In this document: piece after piece, positions 1-9,500 of the stretch
Numbering within the stretch: position 1 is the stretch's first letter
Layout: each line of letters begins with the position of its first letter
From: Thalassia testudinum
Lineage: Eukaryota > Streptophyta > Magnoliopsida > Alismatales > Hydrocharitaceae
DNA: 64,000 bases
Reading direction: 5' to 3'
NCBI GenBank assembly: GCA_037157565.1
Contig: JAZHRO010000003.1
Coordinates: forward strand, 44,033,001 to 44,097,000
The notes under the pieces: generated by a model
Told to the model about the DNA's origin: nothing
Database searches by the model: none
Seen by the model: the letters and a program-made list of their open reading frames with translations, nothing else
Program-made: the position numbers and the translations under genes

Positions 1-2474
1 TCGTGGAGAGTCTGTATAGATTACCGCCGACTCAATTCCTCCACGAAGAAGGATCATTTCCCACTACCCTTCATTGATCAAATTCTCGAAAAACTTGCGG
101 GAAATAGGTTCTTCTGCTTTCTTGACGGGTACTCCGGTTATAACCAGGTGGCAATCCATCCTGAGGACCAAGAAAAGACCACGTTCACCTGCCCCTTCGG
201 AACATACGCTTTTCGAAGGATGCCTTTCGGTCTTTGCAATGCACCCGCTACTTTTCAGCGATGCATGCTTGCCATATTCTCAGATATGGTAGGCGATTAT
301 CTGGAAGTCTTCATGGATGACTTTTCAGTTTTCGGAGCATCATTCGACGATTGCCTCCAACACTTGGTCCAGATACTCAGGCGGTGCATCGATGTGAATT
401 TGGTTCTTTCCTGGGAAAAGAGCCATTTCATGGTGCCTGAGGGAATTGTCCTGGGACACTTAATTTCGGAGAAAGGTATCCAAGTGGATCGAGCTAAGGT
501 TAATCTGATTTCTCACCTTCCTATGCCTAGCTCGATCAGGGACATCCGTTCCTTTTTAGGGCATGCCGGTTTTATCGACGATTTATCCCTGATTTTTCAA
601 AAATCCCGCGCCCCTTGACCACTCTTCTCTCCAAGGATGTTCCTTTCGAAATTTCCAAGGAATGCACTCAAGCATTTGAAATCCTGCGTGACCGAGTCAC
701 CCAAGCCCCGATCCTACAGCCCCCTGATTGGTCTCAACCCTTTGAGATCATGTGCGATGCATCCGACTTTGCTGTAGGAGCGGTTTTGGGGCAGAAAATT
801 GACAGGAAACCTGTGGCCATTTACTACGCCAGCAAAACACTCGATGAGGCTCAGCGTAACTATACAGTTACTGAGAAAGGGCTGCTAGCTGTAGTATTTG
901 CCCAAGAAAAGTTCAGATCGTACCTTCTGGGTTCCCGTGTCATCATATACTCGGATCACTCAGCTGTGAGGCATCTCCTTGCAAAGAAGGACGCGAAACC
1001 TCGATTAATCCGATGGATCTTGCTGTTGCAAGAATTTGACCTTGAGATTCGCAACAAAGCGGGAAAGCAGAATGTGGTAGCTGATCACTTGTCCCGTCTT
1101 CCTTCTGAAATAATTGACCCTTCCGGACCCATCACTGAGCATTTTCCCGATGAGCACCTACTGACTATTGGTACTAGCCTTCCATGGTTTGCTAATGTAG
1201 TAAATTACTTGGCATCTCATCAGATCCCGTCCGATTGGCCGAAGGCCAAGAAAGACAAATTACGCTCCGATGCCAAGTATTACATTTGGGAAGACCCGTA
1301 CCTCTTCCGCATAGGTGCCGATCAGATCATCCGGAGATGTGTCCCGGAAGGGGAATTCAACAATATCCTCTCTTTCTGCCATGACCAGGCATGCGGTGGC
1401 CATTTTGTCGGGCATAAAACCGCATCAAAAGTCCTCCAGTGCGGCTTTTACTGGCCCACACTGTTCAAAGACGCATACAATCACTGCAAGGCATGCAGTC
1501 GTTGCCAGACTTTGGGCAACATGAGCCATCGCGACATGATGCCTATGCAACCGATTCTAGTATGCGAAATCTTTGATGTTTGGGGGATTGATTTTATGGG
1601 CCCCTTTCCTATTTCGGATGGTTTCGAATACATTCTGTTGGCTGTGGACTACGTGTCCAAATGGATCGAAGCCATACCAACCCGAACCTGTGATCACAAA
1701 ATCGTTCTCAAATTCATTCATCAACACATTTTCTCAAGGTTCGGGATTCCTCGTGCAATAATCTCTGATGGGGGGACCCATTTCACAAATGCTCAGTTTA
1801 GGTCACTGATGACCAAATACAGGGTGTCTCACCGAATCTCTACTCCTTACCACCCCCAAACTAATGGTCTAGCTGAGCTGTCTAATCGGGAGATCAAGAA
1901 AATCCTGCAAGTCACTGTTCGACCTGACAGGAAGGACTGGTCGTCCCGACTTCCGGAAGCATTGTGGGCCTATAGGACCGCCCACAAGACCCAATTGGGC
2001 ATGTCTCCCTTTAGACTGGTGTACGGAAAGGCATGCCACCTTCCCGTAGAACTGGAGCATAAAGCCTATTGGGCAGTACGGAACTGTAATCTAGATCTTT
2101 CCAAGGCTGGGACCCACAGAAAACTCCAAATCAGTGAGATCGATGAATTACGCCTAGACGCGTACGAGAACTCGCAAATCTACAAGGAGCGGGTTAAAGC
2201 CTTCCACGATAAACACATCTCGAGAAAGATCTTTCATCCTGGTCAAAAGGTCCTACTCTTTGATGCCCGACTAAAACTCTTCCCAGGAAAACTGAGATCC
2301 AAGTGGGTCGGACCATATTTGGTCCGACAGGTTTTTGGAAATGGAGCAATCGAAATCAGTCCACTCAGCCACGATTCTGAACCTTTCATCGTGAACGGTC
2401 AGAGACTCAAGCCGTTCATTGATGTAACTTCTACTGATTTGGCTGAAGCATCTTATATCCTCCTTTCCCCTTGA
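1..2474 (+). pseudogene. pol: A1 pol: RT (partial), RNase H, integrase; frameshifted
   Basis: Reading is open from base 1. RT motifs are VCIDYRRLN, FLDGYSGYNQV, FGLCNAPATFQ and the active-site box VFMDDFSVFG (about 310-345). A frameshift at about 565-615, just after the [11 protein letters not shown] motif, moves the reading to the frame that runs to the TGA at 2472-2474. RNase H keeps CDAS, SDHS and ADHLSR, but the catalytic glutamate of the EKELLAV motif is Gly (EKGLLAV, near 880), so it should be inactive. Integrase keeps the HHCC zinc site (CKACSRC), DDE residues in [16 protein letters not shown] and LAELSNRE, and the [12 protein letters not shown] tail typical of Athila/Tat elements. The apparent start of the second segment at 615 is TTG, so it is a frameshift continuation, not a separate gene. 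Confidence 0.9.
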
Positions 2475-2481
2475 GCTTATT

Positions 2482-2530
2482 GCGCCCAGCCGATGGCGTA
2501 AAACTCAGCGCTTAACGGGAGGCAGCCCGT
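2482..2530 (+). other. twin hairpins after the pol stop codon
   Basis: Stem 1 is CGCC (2483-2486) with GGCG (2495-2498), 8-nt loop, plus an outer G-T pair. Stem 2 is ACGGG (2515-2519) with CCCGT (2526-2530), 6-nt loop. The spacer ACTCAGCGCTTA is nearly invariant among A1, A2 and E. The same layout follows pol in G, D, E and A2 with compensatory changes (see findings). Structure and conservation are seen; function is unknown. Confidence 0.6.
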
Positions 2531-2726
2531 CATTCTCTTTGAAAACCTGAAACTTGTTCTGACACCTTTTTGCACATGAAGTTCACACTTTAAGACAGCC
2601 GACTCCACCTCAGGTGCGTGCATCTGAGATTAGAAATCGTCCGCAACAGTCACCCCGACCCATTCACTCATCCAAATTTCTGTCTTAAGGAATGAACTAA
2701 GTTAAATAAAAACCCCCTAGGTTACA

Positions 2727-2762
2727 ATGAGGACATTGCAAATCTTAGGCATGGGGGGGGTA
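2727..2762 (+). promoter_or_regulatory. internal polypurine-tract-like motif
   Basis: GAGGACATTG followed by TTAGGCATG and a run of eight G (2753-2760), then TATGA. It resembles the LTR-proximal tract at 4017-4029 (TAGGCATGGGGGTATGA) but lies 1.3 kb earlier. Versions occur in E (36431-36467), A2, D and G. It could be a second plus-strand priming site; that role is inference. Confidence 0.5.
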
Positions 2763-3384
2763 TGAAAGTGCAAAACTTGTAAGAAAAGGTTTCAAACAAA
2801 GAAATTCACATATGCCAAAAACACCATAAAAATTAAAAATTTTTTTCGAAAAAGAATAAAAGGAGAAGGAAATTTTGTGAAGGAGAAAAGAAACAAAATG
2901 AAAAAGGAGCACAAAATTATGAGAAAAGGTGATAGTCATTAGTAAGGAACTAAGGAATTAACCTAAGTTCTAGACCTCATTCAAGAAAATAACTGAAAAG
3001 TGCACAATGAGATTAGTAAGAATGCAAACCTTAGGCATTCTTGAATAGACTCTTAGTACCCATTAAGATCTGGACACTCCTCAAGAGGTTGAGGAAAATG
3101 AAAAGCTGAAGTATTAGGTCTAAGGCTTAGGGAGTATTTGGCCTCGTTAACTAATTTTTGGTTTACGGGACTCAGTAACCTAAGCACCCGAACCTCACAC
3201 ACAGCCTGGTTCAGTAAGCATAAAAATCAGAATCACGTAGAAGCGTCGCAAAATTCTGAAAAGAACACCTAGAATAGGAGCGGCCGATCAACACAAGTTG
3301 ATTTGGACGAGTTCCCAGTGCGGAGAGGCGGGAAATCCCCTCGAAGATGCGTAACAAAATATCATCTCCTCGGTGCTTGTCTCT

Positions 3385-3404
3385 TAGGATATTTACATAT
3401 CCTA
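3385..3404 (+). repeat. 8-bp perfect hairpin in the A1 3' region
   Basis: TAGGATAT (3385-3392), loop ttac, ATATCCTA (3397-3404), followed by CTGGGGGCATG. The same stem with a different loop is at 37161-37180 (E) and 54981-55000 (A2), so the stem is kept while the loop varies. Confidence 0.65.
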
Positions 3405-3438
3405 CTGGGGGCATGTAAGCACTCTGCTGGTTCAGATT

Positions 3439-3588
3439 CCATGGATGGCATTATCTCGAAGTGTCAATTGCCAGGGTCTGGATTCGGCCACGGAACACCA
3501 TGGATGGGATTATCTCGAAATCTCAATAGCCAGGGTTCCGGGGGTTGCCATGGGTGGTGCTATCTCGAAGCATCGATCGCCAGGAACC
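3439..3588 (+). repeat. three-unit imperfect direct repeat
   Basis: Units start with CCATGG at 3439, 3498 and 3548 (spacing 59 and 50 bp). Each holds ATGGRTGG, then TATCTCGAA, then GCCAGG. The same three units with the same 59/50 spacing are in E (37217, 37276, 37326) and A2 (reverse; 54832, 54882, 54941). The repeat predates the split of these elements. Confidence 0.75.
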
Positions 3589-4014
3589 CTTGAGGATTGT
3601 GATGGGAGCAAGGAATCTGATACAGACCGTGTTGAAAAGCCAATCCTAGGCTAGAACTAAAAAGAAAAAGAGAGAGAAAACTCTCCAAACTGAAAAACTT
3701 TCTATCTCTCTCTTACAAAACGCACTGCGAACTGAGCCAGGGCTAAAATCATTTCAAGCACGGGTGCTTTAACCACAAAGTCCAATAAACCTTAGGTTAG
3801 TTCTTGTGGACCTTAAAAACCTTTGCTAAAGACTGAGGCTAAGGCTAGACAGATTTGGATCTTGATTGGTACTAGAGTACCTTTTAGGCCTATGGTCAGC
3901 ATTCTAACCTAATCTATGCTCAAATAAAAAAGGCACTTATCTAAAACTATTAAAAACTTCATGGTCTAGAACAAGGGTTGAAACCTTAAGTTTTTGCTAA
4001 GGGACTAGCAAAGG

Positions 4015-4029
4015 CTAGGCATGGGGGTA
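4015..4029 (+). promoter_or_regulatory. polypurine tract of A1
   Basis: GGCATGGGGGTA directly precedes the LTR start TGATGAG. The same motif adjoins the LTRs of E, A2 and D, and a variant adjoins that of G. This is the expected plus-strand primer site. Confidence 0.8.
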
Positions 4030-4792
4030 TGATGAGAACCTCATCATGAGCCACAACTAGCTCATTTTGACCTAATACAAAGGATAAAAGCTCCTACATA
4101 ACTCAAGGAAAGGCTTAACTCAGAGAATTCTGAGTTTAAGGAAAAAATAAGTCATAAGGGGTAAAAATGCAATTTTACCAGTATAATCTGCATACAGGGT
4201 AATTCAGGGCCCAAACATAGGTCAAAGCAACTTAATAAGAATAAAAGTGGGATGAGATGATCTAGCAAGGGCTACAGCAATTCCAAGAAACTAAATGATA
4301 ATCTGTAACCCTAAAACAACCCACTTCAATTCACGAGGTTCGAGGCAAAGTGAAAATAGAATAAACCCTCTAAAATTCATAGAAAAATAATTTCTAGGAT
4401 TTAGAACCTTCAATTTGGCCTTCAGAACCCATTTTGACCTACATTGAGAACCATGCCCAATTAATAACTTAATTTGGGTTTTCGCATAAATTGATCGATC
4501 AAACAAGGTTTAATATAGAAATGAAATTCACCATCAGATTCCTTAGGTCCTAATTAGTCATGTATAAAAACTTGAGCCTAAGAAGAAACCTCCTTGACCA
4601 ACTTTACACTTTGGTCCTCATATATTTACTTTTTGGCCCTCAACTTTTGAACCCTCGCATTTTGGCCCCTAACTCTCCTTCGTTCTTTGCGTTCAGGTCC
4701 CCCCTGCAAAACCTGCCAGCACCATGCTCCGGCGACCTTGCGCGGAGCATGGCGCCGCGCAGGGTGAGGGGGAGAGCCTGGCAAGTAAACCG

Positions 4793-4882
4793 GGGGTGCC
4801 CTGCGTCGTCAGCCGTCGCAGGGACACCCCCCTGGTCGCTGTAACCCACCATACCGGCCGTGCGAACGCACGGACGGTATGG
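4793..4882 (+). promoter_or_regulatory. two long dyads upstream of the LTR TATA box
   Basis: Dyad 1 (4793-4830) pairs CCCTGCG with CGCAGGG and, past a single bulged A at 4824, GGGGTG with CACCCC (13 bp in all). Dyad 2 (4849-4882) has 16-nt arms with one mismatch and a 2-nt loop: CCATACCG and CCGTGCG pair with CGCACGG and CGGTATGG. A2 has equivalents at 60470-60503 and 60525-60558 with compensatory differences. Confidence 0.65.
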
Positions 4883-4954
4883 GTTTCCATCTCCGGCGTC
4901 CTCCGGCGAGGGAGACACGTCGTCTCCCTCCGCCTTCCTCCCTATTTTGATCCC

Positions 4955-4962
4955 TATAAATA
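4955..4962 (+). promoter_or_regulatory. TATA box of the A1 LTR
   Basis: TATAAATA followed by CCCCCG, in a GC-rich context below the two dyads. TATA boxes at the equivalent place occur in B+ (38762) and A2 (60390-60397, reverse). Confidence 0.6.
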
Positions 4963-5839
4963 CCCCCGTCGCTCCACCGACCTCGGCAGCTGGGATCTGA
5001 CGGAGAAAACCCCCAACTTCCCTCTCCTTTCACTCCGACAGACGCCCACCAGCTCCGGCGGTTCTTCCTCCTCCTCCTCTTCGCTCTGCCGCAATACCAG
5101 CAGCAGAGACTTCCTCCCCTGCTCTTCCCGTGCCACGCCGTACCCAGCTGCGCCTCTCCGGCTCTCTGCTCGCCGCCGCCCCTTCCCCTGGGCATCTTCT
5201 TCTCCGGCGACAGTCGATACGACTGTTGCCCTGCCCCGGCCCCTTTCGTCTCCGTAGCTAGGTCAGAACTCCTCCCCATCTCCCCCTCTTTCTTTTCCTC
5301 ACTGTCTTTTATTTGATTAAACCCTCGACCGCTCCTGTTCACCCTCACCTTCTCCGCCTCCGGCCATCCTCCGGCGAGCTGCTCCCATCACCTCAGCAAC
5401 CACACGGCTCGCCGACCACCGCAGAACCTCCGCCTCCTCACCCTGATCAACCCCCGCCCTTCCACTTCCCCCACATCACCCTCTGCAACCCCACCGAACA
5501 AACCCATCCTCCGACCCACAGTCCGACCTAGGGCAGCCCCTGCACGCCGCCCCACGCCTCGCCACCACCCACACGAGCTTCACCGCACTCTGGCGAAGCT
5601 CTCGGCACCTTCTGATTAGGCCGAGAGGCCGTTTTGCTGTGAACAGGCCACCCGACCTCCGCCGCCATTGCCGTGAAGAAGGAGCTGCTTCCGCCTGCAG
5701 CTGCAGGCGCCCCACGCCCAGATTCGACTCCCAGACCTTGTGAGGCGTTTCGACAAAGCATCAGGCTCGCAGCTGGGGCAAAGGCCTCGCGTGAAGCCCC
5801 GATCGCCCGCTGCTTTCTCCGCTGCGGGCGCTCAATTGG

Positions 5840-5893
5840 GGTGGGACATTTAGTCCCACCTCGGAAAAGTCTGAAGAGGCGCAGCGGTATAAG
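5840..5893 (+). promoter_or_regulatory. snRNA-type USE plus TATA with Pol III spacing
   Basis: GTCCCACCTCG (5853-5863) matches the plant U-snRNA upstream element RTCCCACATCG at 10 of 11 positions. TATAAG begins at 5888, exactly 24 nt later. Plant Pol III snRNA promoters have a spacing of about 23-24 nt, Pol II ones about 33-34. The element is one arm of a perfect dyad (GGTGGGAC, loop ATTTA, GTCCCACC; 5840-5860). A hairpin GAGGC-ttact-GCCTC (5908-5922) lies at the expected start site. The first T4 after it is at 6159-6162. Confidence 0.6.
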
Positions 5894-6119
5894 GCGCAAA
5901 AGTGCTGGAGGCTTACTGCCTCAGCACACGGGGTGAGGTCCCCTACACCCGCCCGGTTACCCGGTCTCGTCCGCGCTCACGCCCCGCGGACCTGACCCGA
6001 CCCGACTTAGACTGACCTGCACTCCTCGCCCACCACACACGCCGGTGGGCCTGGACCCGGGTGCGACCCGTACCCGACTACCCGGCAGCTCTGGGAGAGC
6101 TTTCCCAAGAGCGGATTCT

Positions 6120-6650
6120 GAGAGAGAGAGACGCGGGGGGGGGGGGGGGTAGAGTAGGTTTTGTCCTCTGACATAAACTCTAAAGTGTGTAGGCACAGGT
6201 GAAGAAGAAGGACCGCGGAAGAAGAAGGAAGCTGAGGGAGACACTGTAGCAACAAGCGGTTTAAGTCGTCTGATTGGAAAATCAGACGACGTCCTGAAAG
6301 GAAGAAGAAGAAAGAAGAAGAGATGACGTCCTGATAGGAAAAAGAAAGAAGAAAGAAGGAGATCTGAAGAACAACAGAAGAAGGCGAGGCAGAGGAGAAC
6401 ACAAAAGAACAAGGGAAGAACTGAAAGAAGAGAAGCACGAGAAGAAGATCTGAAGAAAGGAAAAGAAGAAAGAAAGGAAAAGAAGAAGAACAGGACCGCT
6501 CTGCAGAAGAAAAAGGAAGAGCAGGAACAGCTGAAAGAAAGAAGAAGAACATCACCACTGCAGATAAAGAAGAAGAAGATAATAGAAGATCTGAGACGAG
6601 GAGAAGCAAAGAGAAAAGAAGAAAAGACAACAAATTCTTTCTCTCTCTCT
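6120..6650 (+). repeat. purine-rich tract in the LTR
   Basis: About 500 bp dominated by GAA, AAG and GA, beginning with GA repeats and a 15-G run (6135-6149). Sense-strand purine-rich tracts occupy the same place in A2 (53220-53440 and 58675-58980, as pyrimidines on the plus strand) and B+ (39955-40060). The strand bias survives although the sequence drifts. Confidence 0.7.
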
Positions 6651-6823
6651 TTCTTTATTTTTGTAAAAGAAACTTGTACCCCTAGAATACAACTTGCTCC
6701 CTGAGTTCGACCTCGGGAACTCTTTTATTTTCCGAGTAAAAAAATTATATATTTGAAATGATGGCAATAACTGGCTATACTACAACGCTATAACAATAAA
6801 ACCCGGTTATATCTGTCTCTCAG

Positions 6824-8031
6824 TGAATACGAGCATGAACCCTACGGGGAATTAGGAGTAAAACTCTTGTGGATAGACAAAAAACTAGAATGTAGACGGG
6901 AAGTGTGCTGGCCCTTGAGTATGAGGTACCAAGGAGAGCAATTGTCTCCTTTTATGTAGAGCGGAGCTAGACTCCCTTGGGTTGAGACCCGGGGTCAGGA
7001 TTGGCCACTCTACACTGACTCCTGTTGGCCCTCGCGTACGTGGTACCGAGGCGAGCTACTAGTGTAGGGAGGGAGCTAGCCTCCCCATGGGGTCCGGGGT
7101 TCAGCTAGCCACCCTACACCAACTTATTAGGCCCTCTAGGCAAACCGGGGTAGTCAGATAAGGGTGCGCAGACTGTGGAGGGGTGAGACCCCTGTTTGGT
7201 TCTGAGGGGTAAGACCCCTGTTCTGAGAGGGCAAGGCCTTATATTGTTCCGTGCTGTACCTTGGGCATACCTGCTAGCGGAAACGACTGACCACGTGTCA
7301 GTGCGAGGTAGCTACCCGTGCACTTATCACGTGTGCCGTAGTCACCGCTACGTCTTGGTAGTGACCTTGGGGTGGTTAACTGGGTGTAGGACTACCACGG
7401 GGGACTCTCCCGACCAGGAGAGCACCACGTGTACCTCCTACTCTATGGAAAAGACTGCAATCAAGATCATTCCCACGAGGAACATGCAAGATCAAGAAAT
7501 ATCTAGATACTTTGAGAAATGGATAACACTGGAACATATAAAACAAATAAATGGAAAAGAGAATTAAACCTGTTGTGTTTACTATTCTGTACTTAGATAA
7601 TATAGATGCCACTGTACTTAGCGTTTGCTGACTTTGTCTTTTCATAACACTGTTCAGGATCAGGAGTTGAGTAGCCCGAGTTTCCGACTGCGGGGGGTGC
7701 TAGGCTCAGTCGAGTCCAGCAGTAGTTTTCTTTAGCAGTTCCTTTTCTTTTCTCTACTGTTGTAGTAAGTAATGGACTTTTAGTTACTGTTTTGCTTCTA
7801 CTGTTTACTTTCTACTTTCCATTGTTATTGTTGTTGTTGTGGTATGTGCTAAAACAGCAGATCTATTTTCCTTTACTGCTTTGTACGTTTCTTCTGCTTA
7901 GTTATATTGCATATGTGAATGTGGTTTACTTTCCTGCTTTTGGTTATTTCTTGTTGGATGACTAGGTCTTGGGATTTGTCGAGGCGAGTCGGTCTTGGGT
8001 CCTGTAGGGATCTGGGAATCAGGTCATAACA
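6824..8031 (+). repeat. T 5' LTR, 3' portion
   Basis: About 1.2 kb that repeats at 31894-33096 (TGAATACGAGCATGAACC, a shared block of about 100 bp around 7450-7560, and GTCTTGGGATT at the end). It ends ATAACA just before the primer site. The left end is the junction with the A1 LTR, so this copy is probably incomplete. ORFs inside, such as 7196-7567, are shared with the other copy but resemble no protein. Confidence 0.75.
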
Positions 8032-8034
8032 AGA

Positions 8035-8046
8035 AGGTATCAGAGC
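8035..8046 (+). promoter_or_regulatory. T primer-binding site (tRNA-iMet)
   Basis: AGGTATCAGAGC matches the usual plant iMet primer site TGGTATCAGAGC in all but the first base and lies a few bases after the LTR. Confidence 0.85.
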
Positions 8047-8462
8047 AAGGTCATCCCAAGAAATGAACCAATTGGCTTAAGAATAACCATTCAAGTGCAT
8101 ATAACTAGGATAGCCACCATGTGTCACCTTGATATTCGTTCCAAGTCTTTTCTCAAAGTAATTCGGTATCGTTAACTCTCTTATTCTATCTTTCGCATCT
8201 CCTTGCAAGAGATACCTCGTCGGGGAGTTCTCAAGGCGGGCAGTGGTCGCGGCCGTTGACGAGGTCGGAGGGGCGGACGTGCCGGGCCTAAGGTACCAGT
8301 TGACCCACCTCTTCTCCCGGGCGTTCAGGCCCAGGATCTCTCCCAACTGATCAGAGATATCGTGTGAGAGGGCTCCACCAGCCCCCACAGGCACCTCTCC
8401 CTAAGGACGTGGAGGGGGAGTCCTCTGTGAGATAGAGAGACCGCCGCAGCGTTGGATGAGGA
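8047..8462 (+). other. T leader between primer site and gag
   Basis: About 400 bp with no open reading on the element's strand. A reverse-strand ORF at 8077-8394 has no family features. The last 100 bases are proline-rich when read in the gag frame and may be a broken gag N-terminus. Confidence 0.5.
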
Positions 8463-9500
8463 GTGGGAGGGGGTGGTCCTCCACCGCCCCCACCGCACTC
8501 TGACACTTCAGAGCATGAGCCCTCCTTGCCTGGAGGCATTCCCGTTCCCCCACTGCAGCTGCACCACGAGCTTTTCGAACAGTTTCGTAAGCTGAAGCCC
8601 CCCTCCTTCAAGGGGGATGAGGACCCGTCTGAGGCAGAGGACTGGCCAGAGCAGATAGAGAAGGTGTTCAACACCCTTCGCCCTCCTGTAGAGTGCCGTG
8701 TGGCCTTTGCCATGTACCAGCTAGAGAGCGTGGCACACAAGTGGTGGAGGGTAGTTAGAGGCCAGGAGAGGAGAGAGCCGACGTGGGAACAATTCGTGAC
8801 TTTCTTTTGTGAGCAATACTTTCCGCAGACCTGGTAGGACCAAAGGAGGCAGGAGTTCCATACTCTCCGCCAGGGGACGATGATTGTTAGTGCATACTGC
8901 ATGCGTTTTCTTGAGCTGTCACGTTTTGCCTCGACAGCCGTGTCTATGGAGGAGTTCCTGTGGAGGTTTATTGAGGGGCTCTGACCTGCTTTTCGGGGGT
9001 ATGTCAAACCCCTAAAGCTGTCCACCTTCTCACGAGTGGTTGAGGTAGCCATGACCTACAAGGAGACCAACTCGACCGCGCGAGACACTGACAACGAATG
9101 GAAGAGGTCCTACCAGTTAGAGTACTCTCAGGGTCGTTGGGAGAGGAGGCACTCTACATCTGCAAGAGAGCTGTCTCGTTTTGCGGGGCCATCAGTGCCT
9201 TTAGGGGCCCCTGATAGGGGTTAGTTGCCAGCACTAGACCCCTGCCCAGTCGCCAGCAGGGACCTACTAAGGGGGGAGGTCGTGTCCCTCTCTGTTACCA
9301 GTGTAGCCAGCCAGGCCACATTAGGAGGGACTGCCCATCTAGGGTCAGAGCACAGCAGATGCTCCTCGCACCGAGTGCTTGAGGCCGAGCTAGTGGTCAT
9401 AGTCCCCAGGCACGTGGGGGAGGGCAGCAGTCACGAGGAGGGTACTAGCCAGTGGCTGCTTGCCTGACCCAGAGTGTAGCTGCTTCGTCTGCATCGAGGA
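8463..9500 (+). pseudogene. gag: T gag: capsid and zinc knuckle, broken
   Basis: The segment at 8463-8837 holds the chromovirus gag core (LKPPSFKGDEDPSEAEDWPEQIEKVF, here cut as two parts: LKPPSFKGDEDPSEAEDW and PEQIEKVF; then CRVAFAMYQLES and HKWWRVVRG). The frame continues to 9224 through stops at 8835 and about 8982. A frameshift then leads to the zinc knuckle CYQCSQPGHIRRDC (about 9293-9334), whose CCHC residues are intact. gag packages RNA and forms the particle. At least two stops and one frameshift make it nonfunctional. Confidence 0.85.

Larger units (their letters stand above)
2475..4029 (+). other. A1 3' noncoding region between pol and LTR
   Basis: No credible ORF, so no env-like gene is visible here. 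It holds an ordered set of signals also present in E (36011-37814) and A2 (54353-55935): twin hairpins after the pol stop, a first purine tract after GAGGACATTG, an 8-bp hairpin, a three-unit repeat, and the polypurine tract at the LTR. Confidence 0.75.
1..6821 (+). mobile_element. A1: 3' part of an Athila/Tat-like Ty3/gypsy element
   Basis: In order: pol from mid-RT to the end of integrase, a 1.5 kb 3' noncoding region, a polypurine tract and a complete 2.8 kb LTR. The 5' part lies left of the window. It is closely related to A2 (53036-61323, opposite strand), so the two form long inverted repeats at the ends of the window. The right end abuts a chromovirus LTR sequence whose other copy at 31894 continues further upstream. 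The simplest reading is that A1 inserted into the chromovirus 5' LTR; this is inference because the left flank is not visible. Confidence 0.85.
4030..6821 (+). repeat. A1 3' LTR (A family, 2.8 kb)
   Basis: Starts TGATGAG just after the polypurine tract. The end (about 6815-6821) is placed by alignment to the A2 LTR, whose U5 has the same TTGCTCCCTGAGTTCGACCTC motif (about 6690). Within it are upstream dyads (4793-4882), a TATA box (4955), an snRNA-type promoter motif (5853-5893), a GC-rich stretch, a purine-rich stretch (6120-6650) and U5. ORFs of up to about 180 codons on both strands across 4640-6630 are low-complexity and match no family, so I read them as chance. Confidence 0.85.

Noticed and set aside
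2475..4029. An env-like gene between pol and LTR, as in some Athila elements
   Set aside because: No ORF above about 100 codons with membrane segments in any of the five 3' noncoding regions.
4640..6633. Several ORFs of 90-208 codons on both strands of the A1 LTR
   Set aside because: Low-complexity (Pro/Ser/Arg or Leu/Phe/Ser from GC-rich and GA-rich DNA), overlapping on both strands, no family motif; the equivalent LTR parts of A2 and B+ do not keep the same frames.
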